Counted from the stretch's first letter, positions 18,613 through 28,599 are shown. The stretch: 64,000 nt of DNA from Desulfosporosinus orientis DSM 765 (GCF_000235605.1 NC_016584.1:5705151-5769150), one strand, 5' to 3'. Numbers and translations are program-made. Notes: a model not told the origin generated them from the letters alone.

Positions 18613-19794
18613 TTATTTTATTTTTCCTTTTAAGGTTTCCAATGCTTTTTGTAACTGCGGATCAAAGTTGGTGTCTTGGGGGGATATGGTTGCCTGCTGT
18701 CCTTTGGGAAGCTCAACCACAACATCCGGTTCGATTCCCTTCTTATGAATATCCACTTTATTCGGTGTTAAATATTTGGCCGTGGTAAGTTTAACACTGG
18801 TTCCTCCGTCTAAAGGAAAGATGGTTTGAACAATCCCTTTTCCGAAGGTTTTTACTCCAACTAAAGTGGCTGTTCCTTTGTCTTTAATCGCTCCTGCGAC
18901 AATCTCTGAAGCTGAAGCACTTTCTTCATTCACCAGCACAACCAGAGGTATTCCCAAATAAGTACCCGTCGCCATCTTGGTATCAATGTTCCCCTGCTTA
19001 TCCACGATGTAGACAACCGGCCCGTCGGGAATGAAATAGCTGGCCACGTCAACGGCTGCATTAAGCTCTCCGCCATGATTATACCTTAAATCCAAGATTA
19101 GCCCCTTGAATTGTTGGATGTTCATGGTGTTCAAAGTATCCTTAAGTTCCGTCCCGGTCTCAGAACCAAACTGACTGATGCTGATATAGGCTATGTCAGA
19201 GTTCCCCGGCAAAGCTTCCCCATCCACGGTGGGGACTGTGATATTTTCTCTCGTCAAGTTAACGGTGTAGGTTTTATTGGTGCTTTCCCGATAGAGGCCC
19301 AAGCTAACCTGGGTACCAGGATCACCCCGCATCAGCGCTACCGCTGCCTCTTGGTCCATACCTGCCGTATCTTTATCATTAATTTTACTGACAACGTCAC
19401 CGGACTGGATTCCGGCCTTGCTAGCCGGTGAGTTCTTGATGGGGCGCAGCACCACGAGTTTTTTGGGATCTTTGAGACTCAAAACAATCCCTATCCCCCC
19501 AAACTTTCCTTCAAGCAGCTGAAAAAGTTCCTGGTTTTCTTGAGCATTCATGTAGGTTGAATAGGGATCACCTAAAATGTCGACGATTCCTTTTGTAGCG
19601 CCTTCTACCAGCTGAGCTGTTGTTACATTTTCCAGATAATCGTTGCGAATCAGCTGAACAACATGGACTAACCGTCCCAGATTATTGACGTTGGCAATGA
19701 CTGCACCACTCACCAGGGTTGTCACCAGTACAGAAAATACCACAAAGAGTACACCAATGTTTTTAGCAATTCGTTTCATGTTCCACTCTTGCAA
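18613..19794 (-). CDS. ctpA: S41 family C-terminal processing peptidase
   Basis: The 393-residue protein has an N-terminal signal anchor (about 13-34), a PDZ domain (about 95-185, with the GIGI and SPASKAGIQSGD signatures) and the S41 protease core. The catalytic Ser lies in SASASE (292-296) and the Lys in FGKG (K319). CtpA-type enzymes cut substrates outside the membrane, including cell-wall hydrolases and sporulation signalling proteins. The TTG start is supported by GGAAGGAG 9 bases upstream. It follows a LytM protein and ftsEX, suggesting a shared role in cell-wall turnover. The gene is closed by a strong terminator. Confidence 0.93.
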   Translation of the reverse strand: MQEWNMKRIAKNIGVLFVVFSVLVTTLVSGAVIANVNNLGRLVHVVQLIRNDYLENVTTAQLVEGATKGIVDILGDPYSTYMNAQENQELFQLLEGKFGGIGIVLSLKDPKKLVVLRPIKNSPASKAGIQSGDVVSKINDKDTAGMDQEAAVALMRGDPGTQVSLGLYRESTNKTYTVNLTRENITVPTVDGEALPGNSDIAYISISQFGSETGTELKDTLNTMNIQQFKGLILDLRYNHGGELNAAVDVASYFIPDGPVVYIVDKQGNIDTKMATGTYLGIPLVVLVNEESASASEIVAGAIKDKGTATLVGVKTFGKGIVQTIFPLDGGTSVKLTTAKYLTPNKVDIHKKGIEPDVVVELPKGQQATISPQDTNFDPQLQKALETLKGKIK

Positions 19795-19908
19795 TCCAGT
19801 AAACTCCTTCCCTCTTGTACCTCTTGGCAGAGGCTTTCCACCAGCAAAGTCTTCTATAGACTCGCTTTTATTATATGCTTATCCTTGTCCAGAAATACTG
19901 CTTATCCA

Positions 19909-21060
19909 TCAGTTCGCAAAATACTGTAAGGGATCAGTGGGATTTCCTCCTACCCTCACTTCAAAATGCAAGTGTGCACCTGTACTCCATCCTGTTGAAC
20001 CAACAGCCCCAATTGCCTGATTCGCCTCAACGGATTGTCCTTCACTCACGTCCAAACGGGATTGATGGCCATAGAGAGTGGATATCCCGCCGCCATGATC
20101 AATAATGGTCATATTACCATAAGCCGTATTCCAGCCTGCCATGATAACCACCCCTGCTCCGGCTGCATGTATTGTCGTTCCTGTTGAAGCTACAATATCT
20201 GTTCCGGTATGCAGGCTCCGTTTGCCCGTAATGGGATGAGTCCGCCAACCAAAAGGACTGCTTATCTCATAGTGGCCGGGCAGCGGCCAAACGGATATGG
20301 TACCGTTCAGACCCTCTGCTCCTTTTCCTGATTGACCTGCCTGCAGCTTGCGGATCTTTTCCCCTATTGCCTTGGACTCAGCCTCTAAGCGATCAAGCTC
20401 TTCAAAAACGTCTTGCTGCGCCTTCAAATTCTGATCGAGAGTTTGTTTTTGCTGGGACTTTTTACTGTCCAATTCTGATTTAACAGCGGCGGCTTCTACT
20501 TCAAGCTTTTTAGCTTGGTCCCTTTTAGCCTGCAGGGCATCCTTTTTTTCCATGATTTGTACCTTTTGCTCCTCAATACCCGCCAGGAGCTGGCGATCAT
20601 TCTCTACCAACCTGCTTAAATATTCAACTCTACTTATAAAATCCCCGAGATCCGACGACTGAAAAATCAGCTCTAATTGATTGATTTGGCCGCTTTCATA
20701 AATTCCCCGCGCCCGTTTTCCTAAAGCTGTCCGCCGGTCATCAAGCTCGTTTTCCTTTTCCTCCAATTCCTTTTGAGCCTGGGTAACTTGGTTTTGGGCC
20801 TGTATGTAAGCAACCTTCTTCTGCTCTAAAGCAGCCTGAGCCGACGCAATCTGGGTTTCCAGCTGAGCCAGCTGATCTTTCATTTTGTCGGATGTATACG
20901 TCAGCTTATTAAGTTTCCCTTGAGCCTGATCTTTCTGATTTTGGATATCCTGCTGTTCTTCAATACTATCTCCCAATTGATCCGCCCGGGAAGGCAACGC
21001 CGATGTCCCGAGCAAAAGAAGAATTACAAATACCGTTGGTACGACTTTCTTCCCGAACAC
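19909..21060 (-). CDS. LytM (M23) peptidoglycan hydrolase with long coiled coil, EnvC/CwlO-like
   Basis: The 383-residue product has a signal peptide (GTSALPSRA cleavage region), a long coiled coil (about 30-240, rich in Gln/Lys/Glu/Ala), and a C-terminal M23 domain. All metal and catalytic residues are intact: H284-x3-D288 and H363-L-H365. The coiled-coil plus LytM build is that of EnvC, PcsB and CwlO-type proteins, which FtsEX controls from the membrane. Because the zinc site is complete, it is probably a real endopeptidase rather than a degenerate activator. The GTG start has a GGAGGGG leader. It follows ftsX after 147 bases that contain two hairpins. Confidence 0.92.
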   Translation of the reverse strand: MFGKKVVPTVFVILLLLGTSALPSRADQLGDSIEEQQDIQNQKDQAQGKLNKLTYTSDKMKDQLAQLETQIASAQAALEQKKVAYIQAQNQVTQAQKELEEKENELDDRRTALGKRARGIYESGQINQLELIFQSSDLGDFISRVEYLSRLVENDRQLLAGIEEQKVQIMEKKDALQAKRDQAKKLEVEAAAVKSELDSKKSQQKQTLDQNLKAQQDVFEELDRLEAESKAIGEKIRKLQAGQSGKGAEGLNGTISVWPLPGHYEISSPFGWRTHPITGKRSLHTGTDIVASTGTTIHAAGAGVVIMAGWNTAYGNMTIIDHGGGISTLYGHQSRLDVSEGQSVEANQAIGAVGSTGWSTGAHLHFEVRVGGNPTDPLQYFAN

Positions 21061-21093
21061 TCGACCCCTCCGTCCTTAAAAAGCTTTATCCAG

Positions 21094-21199
21094 CGGCTTT
21101 GTGCAGCAATTCATAAACTCGCCCAGCGGCACAAAGCCCGTGAATAAAGTTAAATCGCTTTTCAGATGAGCCTCCCAAAAGAGACTCACGTGAAAAGCG
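21094..21199. other. Two adjacent hairpins between ftsX and the LytM gene
   Basis: The first inverted repeat (GGCTTTGTG near 21094-21102 with CACAAAGCC near 21130-21138) is followed by a second (CGCTTTTCA at 21156-21164 with TGAAAAGCG at 21191-21199, plus inner TGAG/CTCA pairs). The second lies 9 bases beyond the ftsX stop on the minus strand and could act as a partial terminator or RNA-processing site between ftsEX and the hydrolase gene. Confidence 0.5.
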
Positions 21200-21207
21200 T
21201 CTTTCTC

Positions 21208-22095
21208 CTATGTGCGAAGAAATTTTTGCAGTGAAAAGCCGCTTCCTATAGCTCCCATCGCCATTCCTGCCAATAATAACCCTCCTGACACTTGCATGAA
21301 GAGCACGTCATTTTGCACAACCGGCAGAAACGTCAAGGTTGAGCGCACATAGTCAGTAAGCCAACTGTAGCCGATTCCGACAATGATAGCAGCTAAAGCT
21401 CCTCCTACCAAACCTAAGGTTAAGCCTTCGATAAGAAAAGGCCAACGGATAAACCCGTTGCTGGCACCCACTAATTTCATAATTTGAATCTCCCGGCGCC
21501 GGGAAAAAACATTCATTTTGACATTAATTGAAATAAGCACAATGGCCGCAACACCAAAAGCACCAACAACACCAAACCCTATCCATCTCAGCCATTGGGT
21601 AAATTTCAGCAGCTGATCCACAAATCCTTGCCCGTAACGGACCTTTTCTACTCCCGAAAGGGCAGCGACAGAGTCAGCCAAAGCTGCGACATTCTGGGGA
21701 TCTGTTGCTTTAACCGTAAACTTATCCGGAAAGGGGTTCGTCCCCCCCAGATCTGACAACAAATCATTTTGCTGATCCCCCATGGTTTTGCCAAAGTCCT
21801 CTAAAGCCTGTTCTTTGGTCACCAAGGTCACTGATGCAACTCCCGGTAATTCTTCAATCTTACTTTTTAATGCCTGCACTTCCGAAGGGGTCGCGCTAAT
21901 CTGCACAAAGGTGGCAATTTCAAGTTCTGATTCAAAGGATTTAGCCATATTGGATGCATTGGCTAAGAAAAAAACTGAATAGCCTAAAATCACCAGAGAA
22001 ACCATCACCGTAATAACAGAAGCGATACTAAGCCAGGGATTCCTTCTCATTGAATTAAAGGTTTCACGAAAAATATAACCTGAGGAATTAAGCAT
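21208..22095 (-). CDS. ftsX: Cell-division ABC transporter-like permease FtsX
   Basis: From ATG 22095 ([21 protein letters not shown]), the protein is 295 residues. It has a first membrane helix at about 23-45, an extracellular domain (about 46-165, with PGVASVTLVTKEQALEDFG and the GVEKVRYG motif), and three C-terminal membrane helices. FtsX passes conformational signals from the FtsE ATPase to peptidoglycan hydrolases at division or elongation sites. The start overlaps ftsE by 8 bases with an AAAGGGGG site inside the ftsE end; a longer in-frame start further inside ftsE was rejected. Confidence 0.95.
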   Translation of the reverse strand: MLNSSGYIFRETFNSMRRNPWLSIASVITVMVSLVILGYSVFFLANASNMAKSFESELEIATFVQISATPSEVQALKSKIEELPGVASVTLVTKEQALEDFGKTMGDQQNDLLSDLGGTNPFPDKFTVKATDPQNVAALADSVAALSGVEKVRYGQGFVDQLLKFTQWLRWIGFGVVGAFGVAAIVLISINVKMNVFSRRREIQIMKLVGASNGFIRWPFLIEGLTLGLVGGALAAIIVGIGYSWLTDYVRSTLTFLPVVQNDVLFMQVSGGLLLAGMAMGAIGSGFSLQKFLRT

Positions 22096-22774
22096 CGTAG
22101 CCGTATCCCCCTTTTTCCTCATCCCGGGCAACTCTGCCGTTTTCAATGGCAATAACACGTTTTTGCATTTTGTTGACAATCGCCCTGGCGTGAGTAGCCA
22201 TCACAATGGTGGTTCCCCGTTTGTTGATATCATAGAGTAAATCCATAATATCCCATGCCGTTTCCGGATCCAGGTTCCCCGTAGGTTCATCTGCTACCAG
22301 TAAAGCCGGACTATTGATAATCGCCCGGGCAACACACACCCGCTGTTGTTCTCCGCCGGAAAGTTCGTGAGGATAAACATTTACTTTCACCTTAAGGCCG
22401 ACAAGCTCTATAGCCGCCAAAGTACGGGCTCTTACCTCACGCTTGCCCACTCCGATGACTTCCAGAGCAAAAGCCACATTTTCAAAAACCGTCTTATTGG
22501 GAAGCAGCTTAAAGTCCTGAAAAATCACCCCAATGCTTCGTCTTAAAAAAGGGACCTCACGGTCTTTCATCCGCACTAAATTTTTATTGTTAATTTGTAC
22601 CTGTCCCCGAGTGGGGATCTCTTCCCGATATAATAATTTAATTAACGTCGACTTACCCGCACCACTGGGACCTACCAGAAAAACAAAGTTCCCTTTGCCA
22701 ATTTTCAGATTGATATCGACAAGGGCTCTGGCACCATTGGGATAAATCTTGGACACATTTGTTAGTTGTATCAT
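22088..22774 (-). CDS. ftsE: Cell-division ATP-binding protein FtsE
   Basis: The 228-residue protein is the cytoplasmic ATPase of the FtsEX complex. It shows Walker [10 protein letters not shown], a Q-loop region [14 protein letters not shown], the ABC signature LSGGEQQR and Walker [13 protein letters not shown]. The N-terminus [18 protein letters not shown] is typical of FtsE. The ATG follows AAGGAGGACCGT. It heads the ftsE-ftsX-LytM-ctpA group. The upstream gap carries a large perfect palindrome. Confidence 0.97.
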   Translation of the reverse strand: MIQLTNVSKIYPNGARALVDINLKIGKGNFVFLVGPSGAGKSTLIKLLYREEIPTRGQVQINNKNLVRMKDREVPFLRRSIGVIFQDFKLLPNKTVFENVAFALEVIGVGKREVRARTLAAIELVGLKVKVNVYPHELSGGEQQRVCVARAIINSPALLVADEPTGNLDPETAWDIMDLLYDINKRGTTIVMATHARAIVNKMQKRVIAIENGRVARDEEKGGYGYDA

Positions 22775-23110
22775 ACGGTCCTCCTTGATTTTTGGTACGC
22801 CACACCCTTTTTCTGCACAACTCTTATTTTATTCGACACCAGCCCTTAATTTCCTGTTTAAAAAAACAAACATTTCTTGGCTTTTGTGACAGGCTTTCAC
22901 CAGCCCACAACCAGCCGCATATTGTATCAATAGAGTTCAAAAGCCGGGTGACTGATGCAATTTATTAAGAATAGAGTAATCCAAATTCGTCTGCGCAGAC
23001 GAATTTGGATTACTGACGAGATACCCATGCTGCTGACGTTAGCACCATCAGATGATGAAAAGGGCCGTTTCCGGGGTCGGTCAGCTTCGCTACATCCGCT
23101 ATAGTACCAA
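22775..23110. other. Intergenic region upstream of ftsE with palindrome and repeat fragment
   Basis: No gene is seen. The gap must contain the ftsE promoter on the minus strand. It holds the 40-bp palindrome (22975-23014) and, at 23075-23100, a 26-base block GGTCGGTCAGCTTCGCTACA... matching 6734-6759 at 23 positions, which suggests another fragment of a dispersed GC-rich repeat. Confidence 0.55.
22975..23014. repeat. Perfect 40-bp palindrome
   Basis: The sequence from 22975 (AGTAATCC...) to its centre at 22994/22995 (CTGC|GCAG) is exactly reverse-complemented to 23014, with no loop and no mismatch. It lies about 200 bases upstream of ftsE. It could form a cruciform, act as a dimeric protein-binding site, or yield a long RNA hairpin. 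It lacks a T-run and so does not look like a simple terminator. Confidence 0.9.
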
Positions 23111-23133
23111 AAAGACCGGCCAAGCCGGTCTTT
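23111..23133. terminator. Intrinsic terminator after the transketolase genes
   Basis: AAAGACCGGC (23111-23120) and GCCGGTCTTT (23124-23133) form a perfect 10-bp stem with a 3-base loop. On the minus strand it is followed by further Ts (GGTCTTTTTGG). It lies 44 bases past the transketolase stop. Confidence 0.88.
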
Positions 23134-23177
23134 ATCCATAGATATTCATTCAATTGCTTCGATGGGCTCTATAAGTT

Positions 23178-24116
23178 TTACTTTTTTGAGATAACCTCTT
23201 GAACGGCTTTGATAATACTCTCTTTGGTCAGGCCGTATTTTTCCAGAAGTTCAGCAGGTTTCCCCGATTCTCCAAAAGTATCTTTGATCCCAACTCGGAC
23301 CATTGGTGTTGGCTGCTTTTCTGCGAGGAGCTCTGCAACGGCACTTCCCAATCCACCGATAATATTATGCTCCTCCGCTGTTACCACAGCCTTGCTTTTT
23401 TGAGCAACCTGAACGATAGTTTCCTCGTCCAGGGGCTTCACCGAGGCCACATTGACCACGCTTACGCTGATACCTTGCTCCGCTAAGTCAGCAGCTGCTT
23501 CCAAAGCCAGAGAGACCATCACACCATTGGCCATAATCGCCGCATCCGTTCCTTCTTTCAGAACATTAGCTTTGCCTATCTCAAAGTGATAGTCCTCTCC
23601 AAAAAGCAAAGGTACGTCTAAGCGGCCCATGCGGATGTAAACCGGCCCATAATACTTGGCAGCGGCTAAAATCGCTTGACGAGTTTCTTCACCATCAGCA
23701 GGAACCAGCACCGTCATATTGGGGACTGCCCGCATGATCGCCACGTCTTCCACCGCTTGATGGGAACCGCCGTCTTCTCCCACGGTAATTCCCGCGTGGG
23801 TAGCCGCGATCTTTACATTCAGTTTCGGATAGGCAACGGAATTGCGGATTTGCTCAAAGGCTCGTCCTACTGCAAAAATCGCAAAGGTGCTGGCAAAGGG
23901 AATTTTTCCGGCAGCAGCTAAGCCTGCGGCAGTCCCAATCAGGTTCGACTCGGCAATTCCCATATTAAAGAACCGCTCAGGGTATTTCTTCCCAAAATCA
24001 GCGGTTTTGGTTGACTTCGATAAATCCGCATCTAAAACAACCACGTTAGGATTTTCGGCTCCTAAGGTAAGTAGTGCTTTTCCATACGCTTCTCGGGTCG
24101 CTTGTTTATCAGCCAA
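23178..24116 (-). CDS. Transketolase, C-terminal subunit
   Basis: The 312-residue protein carries the pyrimidine-binding and C-terminal domains of transketolase (FFNMGIAESNLIGTAAGLAAAG, FAVGRAFEQIRNS, GEDGGSHQAVEDVAIMRAVPNM, then EEHNIIGGLGSAVAE). With the N-terminal partner it forms thiamine-diphosphate-dependent transketolase of the pentose phosphate pathway. Split transketolases are normal in many Firmicutes and archaea, so this is not a broken gene. The TTG start at 24116 follows GAGGAGGCGGCAAACC and overlaps the N-terminal subunit gene by 8 bases. Confidence 0.93.
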   Translation of the reverse strand: MADKQATREAYGKALLTLGAENPNVVVLDADLSKSTKTADFGKKYPERFFNMGIAESNLIGTAAGLAAAGKIPFASTFAIFAVGRAFEQIRNSVAYPKLNVKIAATHAGITVGEDGGSHQAVEDVAIMRAVPNMTVLVPADGEETRQAILAAAKYYGPVYIRMGRLDVPLLFGEDYHFEIGKANVLKEGTDAAIMANGVMVSLALEAAADLAEQGISVSVVNVASVKPLDEETIVQVAQKSKAVVTAEEHNIIGGLGSAVAELLAEKQPTPMVRVGIKDTFGESGKPAELLEKYGLTKESIIKAVQEVISKK

Positions 24117-24939
24117 GGTTTGCCGCCTCCTCACGTAATTCATCAAGAGCTTGCTGGCCTTGTTCCACCGAGGGCGCATTGCCGTGCCAGCCCGCTTGGT
24201 CTTCCATAAAGGAAACCCCTTTTCCCTTTATTGTCTTGGCAATAATCATTGTCGGCTTGCCCTTTACTTCTTTAGCCTCTGCAAAGGCTGCCAGCAAAGC
24301 CTCAATATCATGGCCGTCAACTTCAATCACATGCCAGCCAAAGGCCTGCCATTTTTTATCCAAGGGGTCAGAACACATGACACTGTCGGTCTTCCCGTCA
24401 ATTTGCAGTCCGTTGTAATCTAAGATCCCCGTAAGATTATCCAATTTATAGTGAGCTGCGGCCATGGCTGCTTCCCAGACCTGACCTTCCGCCATCTCGC
24501 CGTCACCCAACAGTGCATACACCCGGTAGTCTTTCCCGTCCAGCTTACCGGCTAAAGCCATACCATTGGCTGCTGAAAGCCCCTGACCTAAGGACCCAGT
24601 GGACATATCGACGCCCGGAGTCTTTTTCATATCCGGGTGTCCCTGTAACATACGGCCGGTTTTACGAAGTCCCTGCAGCTCTTCCTTGGGGAAAAAGCCT
24701 TTTTCCGCCAGTGCGGCGTAAAGAACCGGGGCCGCATGTCCTTTAGAAAGAACAAAACGATCGCGATCTGCCCAAGCCGGATCTGCGGGATTGATTCGCA
24801 TTTCATTAAAGAATAAGGTGGCTACAATATCAGCCGCCGACAGACTTCCGCCGGGATGTCCGGATTTAGCCGCCACAAGCATGGTAACAATATCCCGACG
24901 TATGCTATTGGCCATTCGCTTTAGTTCGAGTGTAGTCAA
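24109..24939 (-). CDS. Transketolase, N-terminal subunit
   Basis: The 276-residue protein holds the thiamine-diphosphate pyrophosphate-binding domain: KSGHPGGSLSAADI, GSLGQGLSAANGMALAGK, and GDGEMAEGQVWEAAMAAAHYKLDN, the canonical GDG-N cofactor motif. It partners the downstream C-terminal subunit. The TTG start at 24939 has an excellent AAGGAGGGG site 6 bases upstream and gives the family N-terminus. A longer in-frame ATG would run far into prfB and was rejected. It starts 13 bases after the prfB stop. Confidence 0.93.
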   Translation of the reverse strand: MTTLELKRMANSIRRDIVTMLVAAKSGHPGGSLSAADIVATLFFNEMRINPADPAWADRDRFVLSKGHAAPVLYAALAEKGFFPKEELQGLRKTGRMLQGHPDMKKTPGVDMSTGSLGQGLSAANGMALAGKLDGKDYRVYALLGDGEMAEGQVWEAAMAAAHYKLDNLTGILDYNGLQIDGKTDSVMCSDPLDKKWQAFGWHVIEVDGHDIEALLAAFAEAKEVKGKPTMIIAKTIKGKGVSFMEDQAGWHGNAPSVEQGQQALDELREEAANLG

Positions 24940-24952
24940 AGTGGTCCCCTCC

Positions 24953-26057
24953 TTATTGCACCTTTTTTGTTTTTTGAAGATAGGCAGCGATAAACTCATC
25001 GATTTCTCCATCCATAACAGCTGAAACGTTCCCTGTTTCAACATTGGTCCGGTGATCTTTGACCAAACTATAAGGATGGAAAACATAAGAACGAATTTGA
25101 CTTCCCCAGGCAATTTCCTGCTGCTCACCCCGGATTTCGGTTATTTCAGCTTCTTGCTCTTTGCGTTTTAACTCCAATAACTTGGCTTGTAGAACCCGCA
25201 TGGCTGCCAGCTTATTCTGAGTTTGGGAACGTTCGCTCTGACACTGGACGACTATCCCCGTAGGCAGGTGGGTGATGCGGATGGCGGAATCCGTTTTATT
25301 AACGTGCTGTCCGCCTGCTCCTCCGGACCGGTAAGTATCGATGCGCAAATCTTCGGTATCAATGGTTATTTCGTTATCTTCCGTTACTTCAGGTATGACA
25401 TCCACAGAAGCGAAGGAAGTATGGCGGCGGCCCGACGCATCAAAGGGTGATATTCTCACCAAGCGATGCACACCTTTTTCCGACTTAGCGTAGCCATAGG
25501 CATTTTCCCCGCTAAAGGATAAGGTGGCGCTTTTAATACCTGCTTCCTCGCCTGGTAAAAAGTCCAGAGTTTCAACTTTGTATCCATGACGCTCTCCCCA
25601 ACGAACATATAGTCTGTAGAGCATCTGTACCCAATCTTGTGCTTCCGTTCCTCCTGCTCCCGCATGAAGGGTTAAGATTGCATTGTTGCGATCATACTGA
25701 CCGGAAAGCAGCAGTTCCAGTTCCAAAGCCTCAAACCTCTGATAAAGGGCTTTTACCCCCTGGGCTACATCCCCTTCAAGGCTGACATCGTCCTCTTCCA
25801 TGGCTAATTGCCAGAGAGTCGCTGTCTCCTCAAGTTCTTCCTCCAGCTCTTGAAACAATTTCACCTTATTTTGATGCAGCGCTAACTCCTGCATAATTTT
25901 TTGTGCGTTCTCCGGGTCATCCCATAAGTCGGGTCTATGAAATTCTGTTTCTAATGCACTGATTTTTTCGATACGGTTAGCGACGTCAAAGAGAAACCCT
26001 CAAATCTGCCAAAGACAATGTTAGAGTTTCCAGCTCCTTTTTCCAATCAGAAAGCAC
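24953..26057 (-). CDS. prfB: Peptide chain release factor 2, made by programmed +1 frameshift
   Basis: RF2 ends translation at UGA and UAA. A short first frame starts at GTG 26057, after AAAGGG, encodes VLSDWKKELETLTLSLADLR plus three residues, and stops at an in-frame TGA (25988-25986). A +1 shift at CTT-TGA-C enters the main frame, giving about 367 residues. The stop-codon recognition motif SPF (RISPFDAS) and the peptidyl-hydrolysis motif GGQ (GGAGGQHVNK) are intact. The coding span therefore includes one skipped base at 25988. It follows secA, the usual secA-prfB order. This autoregulated shift is conserved in bacteria and is not a mutation. Confidence 0.95.
25985..26003 (-). promoter_or_regulatory. 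Programmed +1 frameshift site of prfB
   Basis: On the minus strand the codons read TTG AGG GTT TCT CTT TGA C. This keeps the arrangement of the Escherichia coli site (AGG GGG TAT CTT TGA C): a Shine-Dalgarno-like AGGG three codons before the slippery CTT and a UGA followed by C. The SD-like element is shorter (AGGG instead of AGGGGG). Confidence 0.93.
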
Positions 26058-26094
26058 TCTATTCACCCTTTCCAATCATTTGCTTTCTATACTA

Positions 26095-28599
26095 TTAAGC
26101 TTTTTTCTTAGCTCCACAGCACTTCTTATATTTTAGTCCACTGCCGCAGGAACACAAGTCATTGCGTCCAGGCTGATCTCCCGTGTGAACAGGTTTGCTG
26201 GGCTCACCTTCATAACGGTTTTCGGTTACATTACGAGGCTGTTCAGCAACCTCCTCACGAACCTGAGGAGTCACCCTCAAGACATAACGGATGATATCCT
26301 CTTGAATGGAATCAATCATGGCCTGGAACATTTCATAGCCTTCACGCTTGTATTCCACAAGGGGATCTTTTTGCCCATAAGCCCGCAGCCCGATTCCCTC
26401 CCGCAGCATATCCATAGAGTCAAGATGATCCATCCATTTGCTGTCAACAACTTGGAGCATAACAGCACGTTCAACTTCTCTCATCAGATCAGAGCCAAAT
26501 GCCTCCTCGCGGCTCTTGTAAATTTCTTTTACTTTATCCAGAAGTAATTCTTCAATCTCTTCAGCGGAAAGATCTGCCAACTCTTCCGGTGACAAATGGA
26601 TCCCCGGCAGGAAAAAGTCTTCCACATAATCCGCTAAACTTTCTAAATCCCATTCTTCAGGGAAGGGGCTTTCCCCGCTGAACATGCTGATGCTATTGGA
26701 AACGGTTCTAGCCAACATATCCATAATGTTGTCATGAAGATTTTCTCCCATAAGCACGGCACGTCGTTGGCTATAGATAACCTCACGCTGCTGGTTCATG
26801 ACATCATCATAATCCAGGACGTGTTTGCGAATATCAAAGTTGCGGTTCTCTACCCTGCGTTGGGCAGTTTCTATTGACCGGGAAATCATCTTGGAAGTAA
26901 TGGGTACGGAGTCATCCATTCCCAATTTATCCATAATACCCATAATATTGTCCGCACCAAATAAGCGCATCAGATCGTCTTCCAAGGAGATAAAGAATTG
27001 GGTTGATCCCGGGTCTCCCTGGCGTCCGGCACGTCCACGCAATTGGTTGTCAATTCGTCTGGATTCATGACGTTCTGTGCCTATAATGTGCAAACCGCCA
27101 AGCTCAGCCACGCCTTCGCCCAAGATAATATCCGTTCCTCGGCCTGCCATGTTGGTGGCAATGGTAACCATTCCCGGCTGGCCTGCCTGAGCGACGATTT
27201 CAGCTTCTTTTTCATGGAACTTAGCATTGAGAACCTGGTGAGGAACTCCCCGCCGTTCCAGCATCTTGCTTAGATGCTCAGACTTTTCTACAGACACGGT
27301 TCCGACAAGGAGGGGCTGGCTTTTGCTGTGCCGTTCGATGATTCTCTCTACGACGGCTAAAAACTTGCCTTCCTCAGTTCGATAGACAACATCTGGTTCG
27401 TCAACACGCAGCAATGGCTTATTCGTCGGAATTTCCACTACATCCAGCTTATATATCTTACGAAATTCAGGCTCTTCAGTCATTGCCGTTCCAGTCATGC
27501 CTGATAGTTTCTCATACATTCTGAAGTAATTCTGGAAGGTAATCGTCGCTAATGTTTGGGATTCTTTCTCAATCTTTACGCCTTCTTTGGCTTCTATCGC
27601 CTGGTGAAGTCCTTCGCTGTAGCGGCGCCCAAACATTAAACGGCCGGTAAACTCATCAACAATAATAACTTCCCCATCTTTAACCACATAATCCCGGTCC
27701 CGTTTAAAGAGGGTGTGGGCTTTCAGAGCTTGGTTGACGTGATGCGCCAACTCCGTATGAATATCTTCATACAGGTTGTCAACACCCAGCATGCTCTCCA
27801 CCCTGCTGACTCCATTTTCTGTAAGGGTTACAACCCGCTCTTTTTCAACAACTTTATAGTCCTCTTCAGGCTTTAAGCGGGGAATAACCATAGCAACTCT
27901 AAAATATAACTCCGTAGGCTTGTCTGCCTCACCGGAAATAATCAGAGGAGTCCTCGCCTCGTCAATAAGGATTGAGTCGACTTCGTCCACGATTGCATAA
28001 TGGAGTTCACGCTGAACTAAACCATCAGGCCTGGTAACCATATTATCTCTAAGATAGTCAAAACCGAATTCATTATTGGTACCATAGACAATATCCGATG
28101 CATAACTATTTTTACGTTCCTCATAGTTTAAACCGTGAACGACCAATCCGACGGAGAGCCCCAAAAATTTGTGGATTCGACCCATCCATTCACTGTCACG
28201 ACGTGCCAGGTAATCATTGACCGTGATAACATGAACCCCTTTTCCGGTTAAGGCATTTAAATAGGACGGCAAAGTGGCTACCAGGGTTTTTCCTTCCCCA
28301 GTACGCATCTCAGCAATCCGCCCGTCATGAAGTACCATGCCCCCAATCAGCTGTACATCATAATGCCGTTGACCAATCACCCTTCGGCCGGCCTCTCTTA
28401 CAACAGCAAAGGCTTCGGGCAGCAAGCTGTCCAAACTTTCACCCTTCTCCAAGCGTTCCCGGAATTCAGAGGTTTTTCCAGCCAACTCCTCATCGCTTAA
28501 AGCTTGAATGGCCGGTTCAAGGCCATTAATCACTGCAACACGTTTCCTATATTTTTTTATTTCACGTGCGTTATCATCGAAAAAGTCTAAAAGCCCCAT
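26095..28599 (-). CDS. secA: Preprotein translocase ATPase SecA
   Basis: SecA drives export of unfolded proteins through SecYEG. The 834-residue product (ATG 28599, site AAAGGTGG) has Walker A GEGKT in [13 protein letters not shown], the DEVD box ([20 protein letters not shown]), the preprotein cross-linking domain, NMAGRGTDI, and the helical scaffold. A complete C-terminal zinc motif CxCx8CC ([14 protein letters not shown]) binds SecB or lipids in other bacteria. A longer in-frame start lacks a ribosome site and was rejected. Confidence 0.97.
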   Translation of the reverse strand: MGLLDFFDDNAREIKKYRKRVAVINGLEPAIQALSDEELAGKTSEFRERLEKGESLDSLLPEAFAVVREAGRRVIGQRHYDVQLIGGMVLHDGRIAEMRTGEGKTLVATLPSYLNALTGKGVHVITVNDYLARRDSEWMGRIHKFLGLSVGLVVHGLNYEERKNSYASDIVYGTNNEFGFDYLRDNMVTRPDGLVQRELHYAIVDEVDSILIDEARTPLIISGEADKPTELYFRVAMVIPRLKPEEDYKVVEKERVVTLTENGVSRVESMLGVDNLYEDIHTELAHHVNQALKAHTLFKRDRDYVVKDGEVIIVDEFTGRLMFGRRYSEGLHQAIEAKEGVKIEKESQTLATITFQNYFRMYEKLSGMTGTAMTEEPEFRKIYKLDVVEIPTNKPLLRVDEPDVVYRTEEGKFLAVVERIIERHSKSQPLLVGTVSVEKSEHLSKMLERRGVPHQVLNAKFHEKEAEIVAQAGQPGMVTIATNMAGRGTDIILGEGVAELGGLHIIGTERHESRRIDNQLRGRAGRQGDPGSTQFFISLEDDLMRLFGADNIMGIMDKLGMDDSVPITSKMISRSIETAQRRVENRNFDIRKHVLDYDDVMNQQREVIYSQRRAVLMGENLHDNIMDMLARTVSNSISMFSGESPFPEEWDLESLADYVEDFFLPGIHLSPEELADLSAEEIEELLLDKVKEIYKSREEAFGSDLMREVERAVMLQVVDSKWMDHLDSMDMLREGIGLRAYGQKDPLVEYKREGYEMFQAMIDSIQEDIIRYVLRVTPQVREEVAEQPRNVTENRYEGEPSKPVHTGDQPGRNDLCSCGSGLKYKKCCGAKKKA

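Noticed and set aside
22927-23139. 70-codon minus-strand open frame
   Set aside because: It runs through the 40-bp palindrome and a terminator, so it is a chance frame.
23178-24939. Transketolase as a gene broken in two
   Set aside because: Both parts have their own ribosome sites and full domains; two-subunit transketolases are normal in this group.
24953-26057. prfB as a frameshifted pseudogene
   Set aside because: The in-frame UGA within CTT-TGA-C and the SD-like AGGG are the conserved programmed frameshift of RF2.
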